This document shows, piece by piece, positions 1 through 6,580 of a DNA stretch of 64,000 nucleotides; positions within the stretch are counted from its first letter, which is position 1, and every line of letters starts with the position of its first letter. Below the pieces are notes generated by a model. The model was not told the origin of the DNA. It did no database searches and was given only the letters and a program-made list of their open reading frames with translations. A program made the position numbers and the translations under genes. Source of the DNA: Gluconobacter sphaericus NBRC 12467 (GTDB taxonomy: Bacteria > Pseudomonadota > Alphaproteobacteria > Acetobacterales > Acetobacteraceae); assembly GCF_006539125.1 (NCBI RefSeq), contig NZ_BJMK01000007.1, forward strand, positions 62,001-126,000, in the 5' to 3' direction.

Positions 1-352
1 CCGGATGCCCGTTCTCGAACTGGGCGCGGCGGATCATCTTGACCATGCCTTCATTGGCCTCGGCGCCCGAATTGCAGAACAGCACGGAGTCCGCAAACGT
101 GTTCTGCACCAGAAGTTCCGCCAGCGCCTCCGCCTGCGGAACCCGGTAAAGGTTCGAGACATGCATGACCTTCGCGGCCTGTTCCGCAATGGTTTTAACC
201 AGTTTCGGATGGGCATGTCCCAGCGAAGTCACGGCAATGCCGGCCCCGAAATCCAGATATCGTCGCCCGTTCGTCGCCGTCAGCCAGACGCCTTCGCCCT
301 GCTCGAAAGCGAGGTCGGCACGTTTGTAATTCGGCATCAGCGCGGGGATCAT
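1..352 (-). CDS. argD: Acetylornithine/aspartate-type aminotransferase (class III), N-terminal part
   Basis: PLP-dependent class III aminotransferase; the closest family I recognise is acetylornithine aminotransferase of arginine synthesis (N-acetylornithine plus 2-oxoglutarate to the semialdehyde plus glutamate). The minus-strand reading starts MIPALMPNYKRADLAFEQGE and continues with the family block GRRYLDFGAGIAVTSLGHAHP, then FCNSGAEANEGMVKMIRRAQ, whose SGAEANE segment is typical of the cofactor phosphate-binding region. Only about 117 residues lie in the window; the catalytic lysine is beyond the left edge. The start ATG at 350-352 is chosen because the homologous N-terminus begins there; no strong ribosome binding site is visible. 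The ArgD assignment over other class III aminotransferases (ornithine, GABA) is likely but not proven. Confidence 0.8.
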   Translation of the reverse strand, partial: MIPALMPNYKRADLAFEQGEGVWLTATNGRRYLDFGAGIAVTSLGHAHPKLVKTIAEQAAKVMHVSNLYRVPQAEALAELLVQNTFADSVLFCNSGAEANEGMVKMIRRAQFENGHP

Positions 353-402
353 GATGGATCTCTGAATATCTGGTTGAAAACGAAACGGTTTATGCGGAAT
401 CG

Positions 403-433
403 CAAAACCCTGCTCCGGTTGCCCGGAGCAGGG
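403..433 (-). terminator. Rho-independent terminator of the D-aminopeptidase gene
   Basis: A perfect 11-bp stem (CCCTGCTCCGG at 408-418 with its complement at 423-433) closes a 4-nt loop. Read on the minus strand it is followed by TTTT (403-407), so it fits termination of the gene ending at 521 and insulates the aminotransferase further downstream. Confidence 0.8.
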
Positions 434-520
434 CTTCAAATTCCGCCCGTGCATAGTGAAGGGCAGAACGGGGTTCCGTCAAACCCCGGCGTGCCGGAAT
501 GTGGCGGTCAACCCGGCAGA

Positions 521-2098
521 TCAGACCCGTTGATACGACAGATCCCGCGCCAGCCAGCACCCGACCCGCACTGCCGTCACGCTGCCGCCCTGCCGCTCGA
601 ATGCCAGGGTCCAGTCTCCGGGAGCCGTGTGATCGAGTGCGCGCGGGCAGGGCAGAACCCACACATCCTTTGCCAGACGCTGGAGCATTTCCATCCGTCC
701 ATCGCCCAGGATTCCCGAAAAGCCGCCATAAACCACGCCACCGGCCAGTGTGATGGTGACTTCGGCCTCGTCCAGTTCCTCGCAGCGATAGACGCCAGCC
801 AGTTCGGCAATATCCTCGCCGGGAGTTTTGTCGCAGCGCGTGAGGATGCTCGTCCGGTTTTCGCCCGGACGTTCCACCACTATTTCCGGACTCTCCGTGG
901 TTTCCTGCGCCTTTACGATGACCGATCCCCCTTCAGCTCGCGTTGTCGAAATCCCTTCCAGAGCCTCCGGCACCATCAGATAGCGCAGCGTTGCTCCACC
1001 GGTTGCAGGTTCGATTCGGGCCGACAGTCCCGTCTCCCGCTCCAGATAGGTCCCATACAGCGCGGTTGGAGGCTGCGTGCTGCGGTCCGACTCATAGGGA
1101 ACGCCCAGAGCCGCTGCCAGAATCTGCGCCGCCGCAACCTGTGCTGCGCTCATGTGATTGAACATTACCACGACTGACAGACGCTCGGACGCGACGTGCA
1201 GTCGATGGGAGCGCCAGCCCCGCAACGCGCCGCCATGCATCGTCACATCCTGTCCGAACATCGTGCTGCGTTGCAGGCCAAATCCATAAGGCGCGGCCTG
1301 ACCGTCGCTGAACGTCACCGGCGCGGTCAAACGCCGGTACAGACTGTCCGGCGCTTCACGTGTGGCATCAATGAACCGCTCCCAGGCGATCATGTCTTCC
1401 AGAGACGCCCCAAGCCCGGCATCTCCCGTCCAGATGACATTGTTGACCGCCGGGCGGAAACCGCTCTCCACGGTTCCTTCATAGCCGACTGTCCCATCCG
1501 GCATGGCACGCGTATCGGCGGCCAGAATGGCGCGTTCCATGCCCACCGGATTGAAAATGGATGTCTGGAGCAGTTCGGCAAAGTTGCGTTCTGTCCGGTC
1601 CTGAAGAATGTCGGAAATCAGCCGGAAATTCTGGTTTACATAGGAATAGGACGTGCCGGGCTGAAACTGGAGCGTCCGAGTTCCCTCAATGACACGCCGG
1701 GCCTCGCGGTCTCCGAAATCCCCTTCGATGGGCGCGCCATGCAGCATCGCTACGGCCCAGTAATCCCGCAGGCCCGACTGGTTATGCGCCAGATGCAGCA
1801 TTCCCGGCGAAGGCTCGTCGAGCTGCGGCAGCCGCGCATCCACATCCGCGTCCAGCTCCGACGGATCGTCATACAGATCCAGCAGCGTGCCGCAGGTGAA
1901 CTGTTTGGTGATGGAGCACATGCGAAACAGCGTGGAAGGCGTGAACGGAATGCGCCGCTCCACATTCGCATAGCCCCACCCATGCCGGACCAGAACCTCA
2001 CCGTCCTTCAGAACGGCCACAGCCCCGCCTGGGCCGGGAAAGCAGGCAGGGAGGGCGGAGATGGCCGCTTCAACGCGGGTAAAAAGTGAATCACTCAT
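521..2098 (-). CDS. dap: D-aminopeptidase (serine peptidase family S12)
   Basis: Predicted to release N-terminal D-amino acids from peptides and amides. The 525-residue length and three-domain layout match the Ochrobactrum-type D-aminopeptidase (about 520 residues): an N-terminal beta-lactamase-like catalytic domain followed by two C-terminal beta-barrel domains. Visible active-site motifs are SITK (nucleophile Ser and Lys of SxxK, near residue 62), YVN in the segment YSYVNQNF (YxN), and HGGALRG (HxGxxxG, third motif). No signal peptide is seen, so it is probably cytoplasmic. It is divergent from recX and has its own terminator. A general beta-lactamase-related hydrolase is the fallback; the full-length domain order favours DAP. 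Confidence 0.85.
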   Translation of the reverse strand: MSDSLFTRVEAAISALPACFPGPGGAVAVLKDGEVLVRHGWGYANVERRIPFTPSTLFRMCSITKQFTCGTLLDLYDDPSELDADVDARLPQLDEPSPGMLHLAHNQSGLRDYWAVAMLHGAPIEGDFGDREARRVIEGTRTLQFQPGTSYSYVNQNFRLISDILQDRTERNFAELLQTSIFNPVGMERAILAADTRAMPDGTVGYEGTVESGFRPAVNNVIWTGDAGLGASLEDMIAWERFIDATREAPDSLYRRLTAPVTFSDGQAAPYGFGLQRSTMFGQDVTMHGGALRGWRSHRLHVASERLSVVVMFNHMSAAQVAAAQILAAALGVPYESDRSTQPPTALYGTYLERETGLSARIEPATGGATLRYLMVPEALEGISTTRAEGGSVIVKAQETTESPEIVVERPGENRTSILTRCDKTPGEDIAELAGVYRCEELDEAEVTITLAGGVVYGGFSGILGDGRMEMLQRLAKDVWVLPCPRALDHTAPGDWTLAFERQGGSVTAVRVGCWLARDLSYQRV

Positions 2099-2163
2099 GG
2101 ATGGAATGATGGCTCCAGACCGTCTTGCCGTAAATGCCTTTCACCCGGCATAATTGTCCCATC

Positions 2164-2778
2164 ATGGAGGACAATCCCGCCCCGCCCCCCGTTCCGGATG
2201 CCGCGTCCCTGCGTGAAGCCGCGCTGGCACATCTCGCCCGCTTTGCCACGACCGAACAGGGTCTGCGTCAGATGCTGGACCGTCGTCTGCGCCGCTGGGG
2301 CGTGCGTGCGTCGCATGCCGGTCTGCCGAACGAAGATATCGAATCCGCCATTGCTGGTCTCCGCCGCGCCATCGACGGAATCGTCACGTCCATGACTGAT
2401 CTGGGCGCCGTGGACGATGCTGGGTTTGCCCGCAGCCGCGCCACGAGCCTGACCCGGACCGGTCGTTCCCGCCGTGCTGTGGAAGCGCATCTCGCCAACA
2501 AGGGGGTCGATCAGGAGACTGTACGCGACGCCCTTAACGACTCGCTGGGCGAACGCTCGGACAGCACCGCACGGGAAGCGGAACTCGCGGCCGCCCTCGT
2601 TCTGGCCCGCAAACGCCGCCTCGGCCCGTTCCAGAGGCCCGACCGTGAAGACGATGATCCCCTCAGGGGGCTTGGAGTTTTCGCCCGGAACGGCTTTTCA
2701 CGCGATGTTGCGCAGAGCGTGCTCGACATGGACCCCGATGAGGCAGAAGACCGCATTATCGCCTTCCGGAGTCTGTGA
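2164..2778 (+). CDS. recX: Regulatory protein RecX
   Basis: RecX modulates RecA filament growth in recombination and SOS repair. The protein (about 204 residues) is rich in Arg and Ala and shows the repeated helical modules of the family: an N-terminal segment ending in LDRRLRRWG, a middle module around SLTRTGRSRRAVEAHLANKG, and a C-terminal module around RKRRLGPF and FARNGFS. This matches the alphaproteobacterial RecX style. The start ATG at 2164 (MEDNPAPP) is preferred; an in-frame ATG at 2134 would add 10 residues and run close to the divergent gene. No recA lies in the window. The stop overlaps the upstream region of the next gene, indicating an operon. Confidence 0.75.
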   Translation: MEDNPAPPPVPDAASLREAALAHLARFATTEQGLRQMLDRRLRRWGVRASHAGLPNEDIESAIAGLRRAIDGIVTSMTDLGAVDDAGFARSRATSLTRTGRSRRAVEAHLANKGVDQETVRDALNDSLGERSDSTAREAELAAALVLARKRRLGPFQRPDREDDDPLRGLGVFARNGFSRDVAQSVLDMDPDEAEDRIIAFRSL

Positions 2779-2780
2779 GC

Positions 2781-3257
2781 ATGACATTCCGCTTCCTGCC
2801 GCTCGGCCTTCTCGTGATGCTCGCAGCCTGTGGCAACCGCTACGAATACAGCCGCGCCAGCTTTAACGGCCCGTTGCAATGCGCGCCCTATGCCCGCGAA
2901 CGCACCGGGCTGAAACTGAGAGGAAGCGCGGCTTCATGGTGGGGGCAGTCCAGCGGGCGCTATGCCCACACCCATACGCCCCGTCCCGGAGAAGTACTGG
3001 TTTTCCGCGCCACGTCCCGTGTTCCGAGCGGTCATGTTTCCATCGTGCGCCGACAGGTCTCGGATCGCACGATCCTCGTCGATCACGCCAACTGGGAACC
3101 TGGACGCATTGATCGTGCCGTTCCCGTCACGGACGTCTCGGCCCGCAATGATTGGACGCTGGTCCGCGTCTGGTGGGCACCGGTTCATGGTCTGGGAAGG
3201 CGTTCCTATCCGACTTACGGCTTCATTTCCCCACGGGACAGTGACGACTCTTCCTGA
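2781..3257 (+). CDS. CHAP-domain lipoprotein (putative peptidoglycan amidase/peptidase)
   Basis: Starts MTFRFLPLGLLVMLAACGNR: a short signal sequence with a lipobox (LAAC), so it is probably lipid-anchored. The rest is one CHAP-like domain: a conserved Cys in the QCAPYAR block, then a GEVLVF segment and the SGHVSIV block carrying the catalytic-type His, and NWEPG near the end. CHAP enzymes cleave peptidoglycan cross-links. ATG 2781 is preferred over an in-frame GTG at 2775 because GGAG at 2768-2771 is well spaced. It begins 2 nt after the recX stop, so the two are co-transcribed. Exact substrate unknown. Confidence 0.75.
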   Translation: MTFRFLPLGLLVMLAACGNRYEYSRASFNGPLQCAPYARERTGLKLRGSAASWWGQSSGRYAHTHTPRPGEVLVFRATSRVPSGHVSIVRRQVSDRTILVDHANWEPGRIDRAVPVTDVSARNDWTLVRVWWAPVHGLGRRSYPTYGFISPRDSDDSS

Positions 3258-3328
3258 GAGGAACGCTTGCACAATCGTCCAAGCCTTGCCACATGAGGGG
3301 AAGCCTTGGCTTTTCGGAGTAACACACT

Positions 3329-3583
3329 ATGGGTAGCATGAGCCCCGTTCACTGGCTGATCCTGGCGGTCGTCCTGCTTGTCGTGTTTGGCGGTGGCGGC
3401 AAGATCAGCGGCCTGATGGGAGACTTCGCGAAGGGCATCAAGTCCTTCAAGAAGAACATGGCCGACGATGAATCTATGACTGCGACGGACGCCACGCAGG
3501 CTCCGGGTCATATCTCTCCGCCGAACCAGAATCCCGGCTACAGCCAGACGACCAGCAGCGAAACGCACCGTAACCAGGCCTGA
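3329..3583 (+). CDS. tatA: Sec-independent translocase subunit TatA
   Basis: Pore-forming subunit of the twin-arginine export system in the inner membrane. The 84-residue protein has a short periplasmic N-terminus, one membrane helix ([12 protein letters not shown]), the glycine hinge, an amphipathic helix ([19 protein letters not shown]) and a polar disordered tail, the standard TatA plan. A GGAG-type ribosome site precedes ATG 3329. tatB and tatC are not adjacent, unlike the usual tatABC operon; the gene is instead linked to methionine salvage, its stop overlapping the mtnB start by one base. Confidence 0.93.
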   Translation: MGSMSPVHWLILAVVLLVVFGGGGKISGLMGDFAKGIKSFKKNMADDESMTATDATQAPGHISPPNQNPGYSQTTSSETHRNQA

Positions 3584-4209
3584 TGCAGAACCTCAAGGTT
3601 GATGAAGGTTGGGGCAATGCTTGCCGCCAGATCGTGCAGGCTGGCCAGCGGATGGACCAGCGCGGTTGGGTTCCGGCCACGGCGGGGAACCTGTCCTGTC
3701 GCCTGCCGGACGGTCGCATCGCGATCACGCGCTCAGGTGGCCACAAGGGCTTTCTGACCGATAGCGACGTCATCGAGATCACGCCGGACGGCCTGCCGGT
3801 CGATCCCGCCAATCGCGCGAGTGCGGAAACGCTGCTGCACACGCAGCTTTACGCCCATGACCCCGCGATCGGCGCCGTGCTGCATGGCCATTCCGTCGCC
3901 GCGACTATTCTTTCGATGGATGAACCGTCCGACGCGATCACACTGGCAGGCTATGAAGTTCTCAAGGTCTTCGAAGGCCAGACGACCCACGACACGAGCC
4001 TCGAACTGCCCCTGTTTCACAACGATCAGGACATCGCCCTGCTGGCCACGGTTGTTGCGCCAAAGCTCGCGGATATGCGCCTCGGCTATCTGATTCGCGG
4101 CCACGGCGTCTATGTCTGGGGCAAGGACATGTTCACGGCCCTGGCCCGCCTCGAAGGGCTTGAGTTCCTGCTGGCCTGCGAACTCGCCCGTCTGCAGAAG
4201 AAGGCCTGA
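3583..4209 (+). CDS. mtnB: Methylthioribulose-1-phosphate dehydratase MtnB
   Basis: Methionine salvage step converting 5-methylthioribulose-1-phosphate to 2,3-diketo-5-methylthiopentyl-1-phosphate. A class II aldolase/adducin fold: the TAGNLSCRLPDG block near the N-terminus, SGGHKG, the zinc-binding HGHS motif (LHGHSVAAT) and a third His in RGHGVYVWG. The 208-residue length fits MtnB. ATG 3583 overlaps the tatA stop (1 nt) and the gene ends 2 nt before mtnD, so coupling is likely. Its neighbours mtnD and mtnC make MtnB far more likely than L-fuculose-phosphate aldolase. Confidence 0.93.
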   Translation: MQNLKVDEGWGNACRQIVQAGQRMDQRGWVPATAGNLSCRLPDGRIAITRSGGHKGFLTDSDVIEITPDGLPVDPANRASAETLLHTQLYAHDPAIGAVLHGHSVAATILSMDEPSDAITLAGYEVLKVFEGQTTHDTSLELPLFHNDQDIALLATVVAPKLADMRLGYLIRGHGVYVWGKDMFTALARLEGLEFLLACELARLQKKA

Positions 4210-4211
4210 CC

Positions 4212-4757
4212 ATGAGCCGCCTGACCGTTTACCGCGATGATGCTCCCGACACGATCCTGCTGGACGTCACTACGCCCGGCGAGATTGCGGAGACCCTGCG
4301 TCCTCACAATATCCGCTTTGACCGCTGGTCGGCTCCCGTCACACCGGCACCGGACGCCCCGGCAGAAGATGTTCTCGAGGCTTACCGACCCTATCTCGAC
4401 ACGCTGATGGGTGAGACAGGCGCAGGCAGTGCGGACGTGGTGCGGATCAACGCGTCTACGCCAAACCTTCCGGAACTCCGGAAAAAATTTCTGTCCGAGC
4501 ATACCCACAGCGAAGACGAAGTCCGCTTCTTCGTGCACGGGCAGGGCGCGTTCGTCCTGCATATCCGAGGGCGCGTCTATTCCGTCTTGTGCACCCAAGG
4601 GGACCTGATCTCTGTTCCTGCAGGCATCCCGCACTGGTTCGACGCCGGGCCGAAGCCGGACGTGGTGGCCCTGCGCGTCTTCACCGACACGACCGGCTGG
4701 ATCGCGCAATATACCGGCGATGATATTGCCAACCGCTTCCCCGCTGAAGTTCCCTGA
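4212..4757 (+). CDS. mtnD: Acireductone dioxygenase
   Basis: Cupin metalloenzyme that oxidises acireductone to the methionine precursor 2-keto-4-methylthiobutyrate plus formate (Fe form) or off-pathway products (Ni form). The 181-residue protein has the family metal site: EHTHSEDEVRFFV supplies two His and a Glu, and the distal His is in the GIPHWFD segment. It lies between mtnB (2-nt gap) and mtnC (9-nt gap). mtnA, mtnK and mtnN are not in this window. Confidence 0.95.
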   Translation: MSRLTVYRDDAPDTILLDVTTPGEIAETLRPHNIRFDRWSAPVTPAPDAPAEDVLEAYRPYLDTLMGETGAGSADVVRINASTPNLPELRKKFLSEHTHSEDEVRFFVHGQGAFVLHIRGRVYSVLCTQGDLISVPAGIPHWFDAGPKPDVVALRVFTDTTGWIAQYTGDDIANRFPAEVP

Positions 4758-4766
4758 AAGTCCCCC

Positions 4767-5450
4767 ATGATCCGTCTCGTCCTGCTTGATATCGAGGGCA
4801 CAACCCTGCCGATCTCTTTCGTGCGGGACGTCATGTTCCCCTATGCGGCGAAAGCCCTTCCGGCCCTGCTTCAGGACCACACGAACCCGACGGTCGTGGC
4901 GGCGCGGGCGGATATCGTCATGGAGCACCCGGGGCAGGACCCGCTGAAAGTCTGTCAGGACTGGATGAAGGCGGACGTGAAGGCAGCCCCTCTCAAGACG
5001 CTTCAGGGCCTGACCTGGCGTCAGGGGTTCGAGGACGGCACCCTTCGGGCCGACCTGTATCCGGATGTGCCACCCGCTCTTAAAGCATGGTCGAAAGGCG
5101 GCCTGCGTCTGGCGGTCTACTCGTCCGGCTCCATCCCGTCCCAGAAGCTGCTTTACGGTCATACGGCACAGGGCGATCTGACGCCCCTGTTCGAAGACTT
5201 CTTCGATCTTTCGACCGGTGGAAAAAAAGACGCCGAATCCTACGAAAAGATCACCGCCGCCGTCGGCCTGCCCGCAGACGAAATCTTGTTCCTGTCCGAT
5301 ATCGGCGCAGAGTTGGACGCTGCCCGGGCGGCGGGTATGAGCGTCTGCCAACTCGTTCGCGAACAGGACGGCACCGTCCCACATCCGGGTGTCGCGCAGG
5401 CCCCGGATCTAACTTCGGTCGCCAGTCAGTTCGGCCTGCCCGTCGCATGA
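4767..5450 (+). CDS. mtnC: Enolase-phosphatase E1 (MtnC)
   Basis: Bifunctional HAD-superfamily enzyme converting 2,3-diketo-5-methylthiopentyl-1-phosphate to acireductone by enolisation and dephosphorylation. HAD motif I appears as LLDIEGTT near residue 6 (the E1 variant of DxDxT), motif II as VYSSGS, a lysine in TGGKKDAESY, and the acidic motif in FLSDIGAELDAA. 227 residues is normal. Its last bases overlap ribF in an ATGA arrangement. Confidence 0.95.
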   Translation: MIRLVLLDIEGTTLPISFVRDVMFPYAAKALPALLQDHTNPTVVAARADIVMEHPGQDPLKVCQDWMKADVKAAPLKTLQGLTWRQGFEDGTLRADLYPDVPPALKAWSKGGLRLAVYSSGSIPSQKLLYGHTAQGDLTPLFEDFFDLSTGGKKDAESYEKITAAVGLPADEILFLSDIGAELDAARAAGMSVCQLVREQDGTVPHPGVAQAPDLTSVASQFGLPVA

Positions 5451-6370
5451 TTGTGCACACGGACTGGCGCAATATTCCCGCCTCCGCCCGCAATACGGTG
5501 GCAGCACTCGGCAATTTCGACGGCGTGCATCGCGGCCATGTCCACCTTCTCGACACTTTGCGGATGGCCCGACCAGATCATCCGCTGTCGGTCGTTACGT
5601 TCGACCCGCATCCCCGCACGCTGTTCCGCCCGCAGGACCCGCCGTTCCGTCTGATGCTGCCGGATGTCCGCGCCGCAGCCCTTGGCGAGCAGGGCGTTGA
5701 GCACGTCTTTCAGATCCCATTCGATGCGGAATTCTCCCGTCTGAGTGCCGACCGGTTCGTAAACGATGTCCTCGTGAAGGGCCTCGGTGTGGCGCACGTG
5801 GCCTGCGGCGCAGATTTCGCATTCGGCCACCGTCGTCACGGCAATATCGACCGTCTTGAGGCGCTTCTCGCGCCACACGGAATCGGCCTGACCATCGTGC
5901 CCCAGCTTGCCGATGATGGCGGTCCGATCTCCTCAAGTCGCATCCGTCGCCTGTTGCAGGAAGGTTATCCCGAGCGTGCAGCCGAGGAACTGGGCCGTCT
6001 CTGGAGCATCGCCGGTCCTGTCATGCACGGAGACCAACGCGGGCGGCTTCTCGGTTTTCCGACGGCCAATATTCCTCTAACCCAACATCTCGAACCCGCG
6101 CGCGGCGTCTATGCCGTCCGCGTTACACTGCCCGATGGCCGTATCGTTCCCGGTGTCGCTAATATCGGCCGTCGTCCCACGATCAATGACGGTCGGGAAA
6201 GCCGTCTTGAAGTCCATCTCTTCGACTTCAACGAAGATCTGTACGACCAGACCCTCAGCGTTGCCCTGATCGCGCTGCTGCGTGAGGAAAAGAAATTTTC
6301 CAGTCTGGAGGAACTCAAGGCCCAGATTGCAGCGGATGCCGCGCAGGCCCGCTTTATCCTGGGCATATGA
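5447..6370 (+). CDS. ribF: Bifunctional riboflavin kinase/FAD synthetase
   Basis: Phosphorylates riboflavin to FMN and adenylylates FMN to FAD. The N-terminal FAD-synthetase domain has the nucleotidyl-transferase signature ALGNFDGVHRGH (near residue 20) and SSSRIRRLL. The C-terminal kinase domain has HGDQRGRLLGFPTANI and the catalytic-type VANIGRRPT and LEVHLFDF blocks. ATG 5447 overlaps mtnC by 4 nt and yields 307 residues, the usual length; longer in-frame readings run over mtnC and are not credible. It is the last gene before a terminator. Confidence 0.95.
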   Translation: MIVHTDWRNIPASARNTVAALGNFDGVHRGHVHLLDTLRMARPDHPLSVVTFDPHPRTLFRPQDPPFRLMLPDVRAAALGEQGVEHVFQIPFDAEFSRLSADRFVNDVLVKGLGVAHVACGADFAFGHRRHGNIDRLEALLAPHGIGLTIVPQLADDGGPISSSRIRRLLQEGYPERAAEELGRLWSIAGPVMHGDQRGRLLGFPTANIPLTQHLEPARGVYAVRVTLPDGRIVPGVANIGRRPTINDGRESRLEVHLFDFNEDLYDQTLSVALIALLREEKKFSSLEELKAQIAADAAQARFILGI

Positions 6371-6403
6371 CGACCTCGATTTTTCCTTTTTTCAGCGTCG
6401 TTG

Positions 6404-6438
6404 AATCCCCTTCTCCAGTCCAGGAAAGGGGATTTTTA
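6404..6438 (+). terminator. Rho-independent terminator after ribF
   Basis: AATCCCCTT at 6404-6412 pairs with AAGGGGATT at 6426-6434, with a further TCC/GGA pairing inside and a T-run after it. It ends the recX-to-ribF operon and separates it from the iron-regulated gene. Confidence 0.85.
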
Positions 6439-6477
6439 TTACGCATTGTTCTGTGTCATTTATGTCACGTTTGGCAT

Positions 6478-6532
6478 AGAGAATGAGAATCTTTCGCAAT
6501 GTTGCTGAATCTGTATTGAGAATTATTCGCAT
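6478..6532 (+). promoter_or_regulatory. Probable Fur-binding sites upstream of the siderophore receptor
   Basis: Two AT-rich GAGAAT-type repeats sit 50-100 nt before the receptor start: AGAGAATGAGAATCTTTCGC (about 6478-6497) and ATTGAGAATTATTCGCATT (about 6514-6532). Both resemble the GATAATGATAATCATTATC Fur consensus of overlapping hexamers. Position and downstream gene fit iron repression; binding itself is inferred. Confidence 0.6.
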
Positions 6533-6580
6533 TAACTCTTTAAGGGCAGCATCCGTTTTCGTTTGCAGGATCATGATCCG

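Noticed and set aside
5-1177. Long open frame on the plus strand
   Set aside because: It is the antisense shadow of the aminotransferase and D-aminopeptidase genes; its translation has no family features.
3258-3328. Possible SAM or FMN riboswitch for the mtn/ribF genes
   Set aside because: Gaps in the operon are only a few bases and the 71-bp region before tatA shows no aptamer-like pairing.
4110-5384. 424-codon minus-strand open frame opposite mtnD/mtnC
   Set aside because: Antisense to three confident methionine-salvage genes and compositionally a shadow.
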